Shown here piece after piece: positions 16,295-23,585 of a DNA stretch of 64,000 bases. The DNA lies in the NCBI GenBank assembly GCA_937928735.1, contig CALFVF010000014.1, forward strand, positions 1 to 64,000, in the 5' to 3' direction. The notes below the pieces were generated by a model. The model ran no database searches. It was given only the letters and a program-made list of their open reading frames with translations, and was not told the origin of the DNA. Every line of letters begins with the position of its first letter. Position 1 is the first letter of the stretch. Source of the stretch: an uncultured Verrucomicrobiales bacterium. GTDB taxonomy: Bacteria; Verrucomicrobiota; Verrucomicrobiia; Verrucomicrobiales; Akkermansiaceae. The position numbers and the translations under genes were made by a program.

Positions 16295-17062
16295 TTAGAA
16301 TGTTGGTTTGATGACTGGTAGGGCTGATTCTAAGTGAAGTGTTTTTGGCGGTGAGAGGTAAAATGCTTCGCCTCTTGGTGGGGTGTAGGGGTATTCATAG
16401 ACGAGGGGGGTGGCGCTGAGGTAGACTATGGATTCATCACCGGCTCTTTCAATGATTTCTGCGTGTATTATGGAGGTGAAGTGGGGGGATTTATCGATTT
16501 CTATTCTATCTCCAGGGTGAATTTGGTCAGCGGCGCGTGCGGGGGCATTGGGTAGTATCAGTTCGATGACGACTAGATAGGGTGTGGGCGGGAGGTAGGT
16601 GTCTGGTTGAATGTAGGCTTGTGCTTGGAGTACGATGCCTTCTGTAATCATGTCTTGGCTGGTGAGGGGTCTTGTGGCCATGACTTGGAATTGGCCTCTC
16701 AGATAGGTGTTCAGTATGGTGTCTTTGTAGTTGGTAAGGTAGTTGCGCAGGAGTTGGCTATTGAGCAGTTCTCTTTCTTCGGGGCTTAGGTTGTAGTATT
16801 TGGCGTGGAGGTTTTTGGGGTCTGCACTACTTCCTTTTGGTGCTTCTAGTGCAGAGAATGCGATGATTTCTGGCGCTCTCTGAATTGATTTTAGAAGCTG
16901 GTAGTTTCTGGGTATGTCTGGATGGTTAAAGACATGTAGACAGAATAACCAGCTCGATAAGGCGAGGCAGAAGGCGAGTATATTGGTGAGTGTCCACCAA
17001 AAGAGTGGAGGTTTTTGTTTAAGGAGTCGATCACTCCAGGATTCTTCTTCTTGCCGTGGCAT
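16295..17062 (-). CDS. Membrane-anchored protein of unknown function next to the HesB/IscA gene
   Basis: This 255-aa protein has one membrane segment at about residues 22-44 (WTLTNILAFCLALSSWLFCL) and a large domain beyond it. The domain includes LSPEERELLNSQLLRNYL (about 91-108), a beta-rich middle (VMATRPLTSQDMITEGIVLQAQA) and IHPGDRIEI near residue 188, followed by a second beta stretch. No family was recognised. It starts 8 bp after the stop codon of the HesB/IscA gene and is probably in the same transcript. A periplasmic position of the large domain is inferred from the membrane topology. Confidence 0.65.
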   Translation of the reverse strand: MPRQEEESWSDRLLKQKPPLFWWTLTNILAFCLALSSWLFCLHVFNHPDIPRNYQLLKSIQRAPEIIAFSALEAPKGSSADPKNLHAKYYNLSPEERELLNSQLLRNYLTNYKDTILNTYLRGQFQVMATRPLTSQDMITEGIVLQAQAYIQPDTYLPPTPYLVVIELILPNAPARAADQIHPGDRIEIDKSPHFTSIIHAEIIERAGDESIVYLSATPLVYEYPYTPPRGEAFYLSPPKTLHLESALPVIKPTF

Positions 17063-17070
17063 TAGTTCTG

Positions 17071-17448
17071 TTACTTACAGTCATTGGCTGGGTCATAGGA
17101 GCCTTCTTCTCCTTTTGCCTCAAAGGAGGTGCCACAGCCACAGGAGCGTGCGGCATTGGGGTTGGTGATTTTAAAGCCTGAGTCTGTGAGGTCAAAGTGG
17201 TAGCCGACTTCGCAGCCTTCGAGGTATTCGGTGCTGTCTTTGGCGATGAAGAAGGAGACGCCGTCTTTCTCTATGAGGATGTCCTCTTGCTGCTGCTGGG
17301 TGACTTCCATGGTGTATTGCATTCCTGCGCATCCTCCACGGGTGACTCCTAGGCGCAGGCCTGTACCGGTGGGGGCTTGTTTTTCTGCCAGGAGGCGTTT
17401 GAGTTCTTGCACTGCTTGGGTGGTCAAAGTAATCATCGTACGAGTCAT
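17071..17448 (-). CDS. HesB/IscA-type iron-sulfur cluster assembly accessory protein
   Basis: This 125-aa protein matches the A-type carrier family in length and pattern: LTTQAVQELKRLLAEK (N-terminal helix), LRLGVTRGGCAGMQYTM with the first conserved Cys, DLTDSGFKITNPNAARSCGCGTSF with the C-terminal Cys-x-Cys pair. Three cysteines in such proteins bind iron or an Fe-S cluster and pass it to apo-proteins. A second ATG four codons in (17436) is an alternative start. The short acidic tail after the CGCG motif is typical of bacterial ErpA/IscA relatives; which subtype it is cannot be decided. It is divergent from mutL (66 bp). Confidence 0.92.
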   Translation of the reverse strand: MTRTMITLTTQAVQELKRLLAEKQAPTGTGLRLGVTRGGCAGMQYTMEVTQQQQEDILIEKDGVSFFIAKDSTEYLEGCEVGYHFDLTDSGFKITNPNAARSCGCGTSFEAKGEEGSYDPANDCK

Positions 17449-17514
17449 TGGTTCTTAGATGCAGATTACGGGTGAATTCTGTCAGGTGCCAGTCATTCTT
17501 TTCTCTTTTGTATT

Positions 17515-19464
17515 ATGGCAAAAATTCAAGTTCTTTCTGATGTTCTCGCTAGTCAGGTTGCTGCTGGCGAGGTTGTGGAGCGTCCAGCTTCGGTGGTGAA
17601 GGAGCTCGTGGAGAATAGTATGGATGCTGGTGCCACACACATTGAGGTGGAGATTCTAAAGGGTGGTAAATCATTACTTAAGGTCTCTGATGATGGTGTG
17701 GGTATGCAGCGTGAGGATGCTCTGATGTGCTTGGAGCGTCATGCGACTAGTAAGTTGCATTCTCTGGGGCAGCTTGCTGCTATTTCGACGATGGGCTTTC
17801 GTGGTGAGGCGCTTCCGAGTATTGCGAGTGTTTCGCGGTTTCGCTTAGCGACACGAGAAGCGAATGCTCTGGAGGGATCTGAGGTGATTGTAAGTGGCGG
17901 TGTGGTAAAGAGTGTGGGTTCGGCGGGGATGGCGGCGGGTACGGTGATGGAGGTGAGAGATTTATTTTTCAATGTGCCTGCGCGGCGTAAATTTATGCGG
18001 GCAGATACTACGGAGTCTGCTCATATCGAGCACCAGATTCGGCTGCATGCGCTAGCCACACCACATATTCGCTATACGTTTCGCAAGGACAAGCGTGTGG
18101 TATTTGATCTTGCGGCGAGTGCTGATCAGCGGGTGAGGATTGCAGCTCTAGCGGGTAAAGAGGCTGCGCGAGAGCTTCAGGAAGTCCCACGCTATGAGTA
18201 TGGGGGAATGTCTGTCTTTGGCTATATGTTGCCCAGTGACTATGCTCGAAAGGGGCGTAAGCAACAGTTTGTGTTTCTTAATGGGCGTCCTATTGAGGAT
18301 AGTACGATTAGTCGAGCGATAAGAGATGGCTATAAGGGGTCTTTGGCGGATGCTTTAAATCCAGCTGTGTGGTTGTGGTTAGAAATGGAGCCGGAGCTTG
18401 TAGATGTGAACGTGCACCCAGCGAAGAAGGAGGTGAGGTTCCATAAGCCTATTGAGGTGCGTACTCTTGTTGTGGATGCTGTGCTAGCTGGCTTTGAGAA
18501 AGCCTACGAGAATACGAGGTTGAGAGGTACGCCAAAGATTGTGAGCAAGCTCTCTGGTACTGAGTCGGCTGTTAGTATGCCGGTGACATCGGGGTCTAAG
18601 GTAATCTATGATGAGGCAAGTTGTAGGGGCGATGATGTTGTCGCAGAGGGTTCTGCCAAATACGCGGCTGATCTCAACCAAGCTAGGAGTGATCGGTTAA
18701 CAAATGACCAAGTCGATTTAGTAAAGCAGAGCGGAAGGAGGGAGCCTGGAAAGGCTGAAGTTATTGCTTCTGATGAATCAGAAATGTCAGCTGAAGATAA
18801 GAATCCTCAGAGTATTCAGAGGCCTTTATTGAGCTCTCAGCCCAGTCTCCCTGTCGCAGATACAGCTGAGGGGATGCCTCAGGAAGCTCAACCTCGACTC
18901 ACAGTGCTATGCCCACTTCATCAGCGTTACGTTTTGTTAGAAGGCGAAGAGGGTCTTGTGATGCTGGATCCACGAGCGGCGAAAGAGCGTATCCACTATG
19001 AAGCCTTTCTGAGAGGGGTGGAGTGTGTGGAAATGGAGTCCCAGGGCCTGCTGGTGCCAGAGGTGGTGGACCTCGATGCTCGGGACCTCGATACTGTACT
19101 TCGCCATATAGATCATTTTATACAAGCTGGTATAGAGATCGAGCCGTTTGGTGGTCGTTCAATTCAGATCCGAAGTCTACCTGCTCTACTGAGTGAGAAA
19201 GACCCTCGTGTCTTTCTGCAAGAAGTGGTGGATGAGCTTCATGCGACTCATGGTGCGAAGAAGAGTCGATCTATGGCCTATGAGTTATTTGCTCAGACAT
19301 TATCGAGGCAGGCTACGCGCGCGGATCCATTTCAGTTTTCACAGGCAGACGCGATTTTATCGGCTCTCTTTGAGTGTGATTTACCCTATTGCACACCGGA
19401 TGGTAGCCCGACTTTGATTCAAATCTCTTTAAAGGAAATCCAGCGCAAGTTCCTTAGCAGTTAG
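17515..19464 (+). CDS. mutL: DNA mismatch repair protein MutL, endonuclease motifs degraded
   Basis: This 649-aa protein has an N-terminal GHKL ATPase domain with all motifs: ELVENSMDAGA (catalytic Glu and Mg-binding Asn), DDGVGM, and GFRGEALPSI. The transducer region LNGRPIEDSTISRAI and VDVNVHPAKKEVRFH is complete. A low-complexity linker spans about residues 345-460. The C-terminal dimerisation domain is present, but the metal-binding nuclease motif DQHA(x)2E(x)4E reads DPRAAKERIHYE (Asp485 onward). The usual CPHGRP motif reads CTPDGSP (Cys626 onward), so Gln-His and His are lost. MutL couples mismatch recognition by MutS to strand removal. It is 4 bp upstream of the USP-DUF389 gene. Confidence 0.95.
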   Translation: MAKIQVLSDVLASQVAAGEVVERPASVVKELVENSMDAGATHIEVEILKGGKSLLKVSDDGVGMQREDALMCLERHATSKLHSLGQLAAISTMGFRGEALPSIASVSRFRLATREANALEGSEVIVSGGVVKSVGSAGMAAGTVMEVRDLFFNVPARRKFMRADTTESAHIEHQIRLHALATPHIRYTFRKDKRVVFDLAASADQRVRIAALAGKEAARELQEVPRYEYGGMSVFGYMLPSDYARKGRKQQFVFLNGRPIEDSTISRAIRDGYKGSLADALNPAVWLWLEMEPELVDVNVHPAKKEVRFHKPIEVRTLVVDAVLAGFEKAYENTRLRGTPKIVSKLSGTESAVSMPVTSGSKVIYDEASCRGDDVVAEGSAKYAADLNQARSDRLTNDQVDLVKQSGRREPGKAEVIASDESEMSAEDKNPQSIQRPLLSSQPSLPVADTAEGMPQEAQPRLTVLCPLHQRYVLLEGEEGLVMLDPRAAKERIHYEAFLRGVECVEMESQGLLVPEVVDLDARDLDTVLRHIDHFIQAGIEIEPFGGRSIQIRSLPALLSEKDPRVFLQEVVDELHATHGAKKSRSMAYELFAQTLSRQATRADPFQFSQADAILSALFECDLPYCTPDGSPTLIQISLKEIQRKFLSS

Positions 19465-19468
19465 ATCT

Positions 19469-21283
19469 ATGAGTGTTTTATTGATTATTCGAGACGAGAG
19501 TAAAGCATCCTCGATGCTTCACTGGGGATTGAGCTTCGCGGAGGGTCAGAACACGGGACTGGATGTGCTGTGGTTAGAGGATGGGGACCAAGTGGCTGAG
19601 GTGGAGTGGGAGTCTTGGAGGGAGAGAGCGAAGCCCGAGCATTGGATTCACATCGAAGAGGAGCTAGTCAATTACGATCATGAAGCACTGCCGGTGAGGG
19701 TCTCTCGAGTGGGAACTCTGAGTTACTATAAGACGGTGATCCGTACGGTTAAGGCACTGAAGCCAAGTTTATTGATTGCGGGATTACATAGTGCGGATTC
19801 TATCCAGGTGCATCAGAAATTGGTGTACCAGATTCTTGATGATGTGTTCTGTGCTGTTATTATTCTACGAGCCACTGATGGAGCACTTCCGAATCGCAAA
19901 ATACTTTTACCCTGCGGAGGTGGCCCTCATTCTCGTAAGGCCATCAAGCTGGTGGCGGCGTGTCTTGGGAAGCAGGCGACAGCTCTTTTTGTCGAGCCTG
20001 ATATTGATGAGATTTCTGCTGATGTGGGGGAGGTTCGCTTGCGTAAGATACTCTACCGTGCTGGGGTGGATCCAGATAGTGTGGAGCATAAGGTGGTGGT
20101 TTCCAATAGTGTTTCTCGTGCTGTTGGTCATATTGTTCAGCAGGGTGAGTATGGTCTTATTCTGATAGGGGCTTCTCAGTCCGGGACGATTCGGCGCAAG
20201 CTCTTTGGAACAATTCCTGAGAAAGTCTTGCGCGGAGAAACTGCGATGGATGTGGGTATTATTCGCGGTGAGAGACCTGTGAGGCACCGTATGAGAGAGG
20301 TGTTTGAGCGCTGGTTACACCTTTCAGTTCCACAGCTGCGGCGCAGTGAGCGCGTTGAGTTATTTGGCGAAATTGAGGATAAGGCGAGGTGGTCATTTGA
20401 CTTTGGTGCTCTGATGATCTTAGCGACAAGTATCGCAGGTCTTGGTCTGCTTTCTAATAGTGGGGCTGTTGTGATAGGTGCGATGTTGGTGGCTCCCCTT
20501 ATGATGCCTCTACTGGGTGGAGGCTTAGCGCTCGTACAGGGAAATTGGCCCTTGTGGAAGAAAAGCCAATTTGCTGTGTTGCTGGGCTTTCTCAGCGCCC
20601 TATTCATTGGCTTGTTACTGGGAGTGATTGCTCGTGGCTTAGGCTTACCACTGACAGAAGAGCTCGCTTCTCGTGGAGCACCCACGACTCTAGACTTAGG
20701 TATTGCCTTTATTTCTGGTGTGGCAGCCTCCTACTGCGTGGCGAGGCCTAAGCTCAGTGGGGCACTAGCGGGGGTGGCTATTGCTGCAGCTCTTGTGCCA
20801 CCGATTGCGACAGTTGGTATCTGCCTAACGATGGGATATCATGAGGTGGCAGCTGGAGCGTCATTACTCTTTGGGACAAATGTGGTGGCGATTGTCCTCG
20901 GTGCAGGGGTGTCCTTCTTTTTTGCAGGTGTGAGAGGAAACCAGAATGCCACAGGAGTGTGGTCAAAGCGGATGGGTAGCATTTTTTTAATAGTGCTTAT
21001 TGGTTTAGTGATTCCTTTGTCCTCTGTCTTTATGAAACAGAGAGACTGCCGAGGTCTGGAGTCTAGGTTGGGGGTGGTTCTAGATCAGTATGATGTGTGT
21101 ATTGTTGATGCTCGGCTTAGTGAGTCTAAGGGCAATAGAGCACTGTTGGAGCTCACCCTAGAAGCTCCAGAAGTGATCTCAGCGCAGCGTGTTAGCGAGC
21201 TCGCGCAAGAGGCTCAATTGTATTTAAAGCGAGATGTGCGCTTGGTAGTGAAAACAGTGTTGGTGGCAGAGAGTGGTCAATAG
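19469..21283 (+). CDS. Two universal-stress-protein domains fused to a DUF389 membrane domain
   Basis: This 604-aa protein begins SVLLIIRDESKASSMLHWGL, the entry strand of a universal stress protein (USP) domain (about 1-135). A second USP-like domain (about 145-270) ends with LILIGASQSGTIRRKLFGTIPEKVL, matching the G-x-(ATP loop)-GS-type motif. From about residue 305 the DUF389 domain follows, with FDFGALMILATSIAGLGLL and GAVVIGAMLVAPLMMPLLG and several more membrane segments to about residue 525. The C-terminal 80 residues are soluble. DUF389 proteins are membrane proteins of unknown function; USP domains often bind ATP, so a nucleotide-controlled transporter or channel is an inference. It lies 4 bp after mutL. 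Confidence 0.85.
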   Translation: MSVLLIIRDESKASSMLHWGLSFAEGQNTGLDVLWLEDGDQVAEVEWESWRERAKPEHWIHIEEELVNYDHEALPVRVSRVGTLSYYKTVIRTVKALKPSLLIAGLHSADSIQVHQKLVYQILDDVFCAVIILRATDGALPNRKILLPCGGGPHSRKAIKLVAACLGKQATALFVEPDIDEISADVGEVRLRKILYRAGVDPDSVEHKVVVSNSVSRAVGHIVQQGEYGLILIGASQSGTIRRKLFGTIPEKVLRGETAMDVGIIRGERPVRHRMREVFERWLHLSVPQLRRSERVELFGEIEDKARWSFDFGALMILATSIAGLGLLSNSGAVVIGAMLVAPLMMPLLGGGLALVQGNWPLWKKSQFAVLLGFLSALFIGLLLGVIARGLGLPLTEELASRGAPTTLDLGIAFISGVAASYCVARPKLSGALAGVAIAAALVPPIATVGICLTMGYHEVAAGASLLFGTNVVAIVLGAGVSFFFAGVRGNQNATGVWSKRMGSIFLIVLIGLVIPLSSVFMKQRDCRGLESRLGVVLDQYDVCIVDARLSESKGNRALLELTLEAPEVISAQRVSELAQEAQLYLKRDVRLVVKTVLVAESGQ

Positions 21284-21355
21284 TGGCGGGCTATGATGAG
21301 CTAGGGGTGCTTTGATAGGTCATGGATAAAACTAGGGACGGGAAATGGGGCACGA

Positions 21356-21391
21356 AAAACGGGATAAGCCAGTGTGTGCTCATCCCGTTTT
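21356..21391. terminator. Bidirectional intrinsic terminator
   Basis: AAAACGGGAT (21356-21365) and ATCCCGTTTT (21382-21391) form a perfect 10-bp stem with a 16-nt loop, A-rich on one side and T-rich on the other. It lies between the convergent USP-DUF389 gene (ends 21283) and the AP2-like gene (ends 21431), so it can end both transcripts. Confidence 0.85.
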
Positions 21392-21430
21392 ACTCAGTGA
21401 TCCAGTAAAATGATCTAGTAAATGATTTAC

Positions 21431-21691
21431 TTAAGCGTCTTTAAGGAGTTTACGCGCTTTTTTGATGGTTGTTTGGCTGAGTTTGCCGTTGACTCTGCGA
21501 GAATTGTCCAAGAGATCGGCGAGTGACTTTAGTGTTGTTTCTGCTTCTTTGAGAGCCTTGCGGCCGCCTCCATATTTTTTGTCGGAGAAATACTTAGTGA
21601 AGGTAGTTCCTGTGCGGCTTAGGCATAGTCTCCAGCCCTGGAATGCTGTCGTTTCGTATGTGAAACGTGTGAGATTCTTTTTTGATTTCAT
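21431..21691 (-). CDS. Small AP2/ERF-like DNA-binding domain protein
   Basis: This 86-aa basic protein matches, over residues 8-55, the bacterial AP2-like pattern: three beta strands with GWRLCLSRTGTTFTKYFSD, then KKYGGGRKALKEAETTLKSL as the helix. AP2 domains bind DNA through the strands, and bacterial versions mostly occur in mobile or HNH-endonuclease proteins. Here it stands alone with a short Lys-rich tail, so any role (nucleoid-associated or regulatory) is inference. It is preceded by a 650-bp gap containing a small mobile element. Confidence 0.5.
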   Translation of the reverse strand: MKSKKNLTRFTYETTAFQGWRLCLSRTGTTFTKYFSDKKYGGGRKALKEAETTLKSLADLLDNSRRVNGKLSQTTIKKARKLLKDA

Positions 21692-22343
21692 AGTAGTTGT
21701 TTGCGGGTTTTAGTGTAGTTGGGAAATTACGGATGTGAGTTATTAGGGTTATTGTGTGTGTCTCTCTCTCAAAATTAACTTGTTCATAAAAGTATGAGAA
21801 TAAGTCATCTTACAAGGTTCCTAAGGAAAATGCTAAGAGAAACTACAAATTAGCTATACGCCTTTGTTGATTTTCATCTTTCAAGGTGTCGTACTAATTT
21901 TTGTGAAACTAACCGTTAGCGCGATGATGTCCAGATGTTTTTTGTAAAACATTTTCTTGTAACTGACTTAAACAGAATAGAAGAGGGAGTTTTGTAGTTT
22001 GCTAAAAAGTGTTTGATTAACGCACAGAGTTGAGCAGATACACGTGAATTAAGTGAAAGCAATACTATTTTTATTCTAGAAGAAATTGATTCTCACTCAT
22101 GTTACATGGAAAAAGTAATATCGATTATTTCCTTAAATTATGATTAGAGCATGTGCCTTTGGTGCGACATCACTGTTATTCTCTAGGGCATCTCTGGAAA
22201 CCTGTTTTTGGTAAAAAATGCCGTTAGATTGTTTCAGATCAAGGCAAACACAATCACTTTTGAGTTGGTATAAGGATTGTGGACAACGCAGAGATGGAGC
22301 AATCTGGTCGTATTTTTAGAAACGAGGTTTTTAGAGGTGCCCT
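21692..22343. other. Long AT-rich intergenic region containing MITE copy A
   Basis: This 652-bp region has no supported gene. Its right-hand quarter (22185-22343) is a small inverted-repeat element (listed separately). The remainder (21692-22184) is AT-rich and should hold the promoter of the AP2-like gene. No RNA gene could be recognised by eye. Confidence 0.5.
22185..22343 (-). mobile_element. MITE copy A (159 bp, non-autonomous, 19-bp terminal inverted repeats)
   Basis: The ends are AGGGCATCTCTGGAAACCT (22185-22203) and the complement of AGGGCACCTCTAAAAACCT (22325-22343), 16 of 19 positions identical. The reverse complement aligns end to end with 57694-57855, including a central GATTGTGTTTGCCTTGATCT block and TTTCTAAAAATAC near one end. 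The direct dinucleotide CT flanks both ends (22183-22184 and 22344-22345), a possible target duplication. There is no coding capacity. The right end abuts the stop codon of the MidA-family gene. A weak hairpin with a T run (GCC-TT...GGC-ATTTTTT read on the minus strand, 22245-22213) could end that gene's transcript. Confidence 0.85.
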
Positions 22344-23585
22344 CTAATGTGAAGAATGCGAATGAGAGCATTCTAGCAGTGACTGAAGCTCATCCTGATC
22401 ATGATTAGAATATGTGGCTACTTCAAGAATAAAGAAGCGTGAGCCTAGCATGGTGGGGTGGGTGAGTGTTTGAAATTGGCGGATGGCTTGCCCTTGTTCT
22501 TGTGTGGTGAGTGTTTCGAGTTTGGCTAACCAAGGTTTAGCGTGCTTTGTGAGATATCTGCTTTGTTGCGTGAAGTCTAAGAGCTGATAGCGCGCATGAC
22601 AAAATGCCTTGGCTAATTGTGTGAAGTCAACATGGGCTGTGATATCTTGATCACCAATATGAATGAGAGGGTCTTCTCCCGCGGTGTGCTGGAAGTAAGT
22701 GCGTAGTGTTCCGTTGACCCTGCTAGGGTGGTAGTAGGCAGATGCTGTGTAGCCATAATCTATGGTGATAATGACTCCCTCGATGAGCCGGCTGGTAAGT
22801 TGTGAAGCCCACTCTGTGAGTCCTGGCCTGTATTCAGTGGTGTAGCCTATTGGGAAATTATTTGGAGAATGTTTGTTGAGATCCTGAGTGAATTCAAGGA
22901 GCTCGGAATTAGTGATGTCTTTATGATCCCAGTGAAAAAGATTTGCATTATCTGTAGGTTTTGAGTGTGAGCAAACGACTTTTTGCTGCCAGCCTGCTGA
23001 GGTAAACTCTAGGAGCTGAACGGGAAAGGCGTCAATGAGCTCATTGGAGAGGACGATGCCCCGAAAGGGACTCACTTCTTGTAGTGTTCGGTATTGCTGG
23101 AGTTTCTTGGAATGTTGCTTGGTGGTGGCACGCTGCCGGGCTCTGAGAGGTTCTAAGGGCTCGACTATGTGGTAGAGGCATCTTTCGTAGAATTCAGGAA
23201 AAATTGTGTTTAGTTCATCTAAAATATCATTGGCCAAGTGAGCGGTGTTGGCACCCATTTCTAAAATACCAAATGACTCTGGACAACATTGTCTCTGCCA
23301 TTCTTCGTGAATTCTGTGCGCCAAGATAGAACCGAAGGCTGAGCCCACACTCACGGAGGTGAAAAAGTCACCTTGCTTACCCACCTTTGAGCTCCCCTTC
23401 GTGTAGTAGCCGTGGTGTGGATCATACAAAGCGCTCTGCATGAATTGAGAAAAAGGAATTGGGCCGTGTTTCTCTATCTCATTGAGTATGACTTCTTCTA
23501 AAGGAAGTGTTGCGTCATGGGTGGTTCGTGGGTATGACTGAGAATCGCCATCGCGAGGATCCTCATCTGATGTTATAGAAGTCAT
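22344..23585 (-). CDS. MidA/NDUFAF7-family SAM-dependent methyltransferase
   Basis: The protein has 413 aa from the ATG at 23585-23583. After about 32 polar residues it matches the family start: ILNEIEKHGPIPFSQFMQSALYDPHHGYYTKG. Then come DFFTSVSVGSAFGSILAHRI, the SAM-binding ILEMGANTAHLANDIL (typical ExGxGxG-like loop, with GAN here), GIVLSNELIDAFPVQLLEF and GVIITIDYGYTASAYYHPSRVNGTLRTYFQH (read in parts). In mitochondria NDUFAF7 methylates a complex I subunit arginine; bacterial substrates are unknown. The start codon overlaps, on the opposite strand, the start codon of the penicillin-binding protein gene (CATG, 23583-23586). The frame stays open upstream to 23846 antisense to that gene, so a longer product cannot be excluded. 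The stop TAG touches a MITE. Confidence 0.85.
   Translation of the reverse strand: MTSITSDEDPRDGDSQSYPRTTHDATLPLEEVILNEIEKHGPIPFSQFMQSALYDPHHGYYTKGSSKVGKQGDFFTSVSVGSAFGSILAHRIHEEWQRQCCPESFGILEMGANTAHLANDILDELNTIFPEFYERCLYHIVEPLEPLRARQRATTKQHSKKLQQYRTLQEVSPFRGIVLSNELIDAFPVQLLEFTSAGWQQKVVCSHSKPTDNANLFHWDHKDITNSELLEFTQDLNKHSPNNFPIGYTTEYRPGLTEWASQLTSRLIEGVIITIDYGYTASAYYHPSRVNGTLRTYFQHTAGEDPLIHIGDQDITAHVDFTQLAKAFCHARYQLLDFTQQSRYLTKHAKPWLAKLETLTTQEQGQAIRQFQTLTHPTMLGSRFFILEVATYSNHDQDELQSLLECSHSHSSH

Noticed and set aside
22081-22105. Fur-box-like sequence (GAAATTGATTCTCACTCAT)
   Set aside because: Only about 11 of 19 positions match the consensus and no iron-related gene is adjacent.
22278-22286. 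TGTGGACAA, resembling a DnaA box, inside MITE copy A
   Set aside because: It is a single imperfect match within a mobile element, not clustered and not next to dnaA or dnaN; no origin signs.
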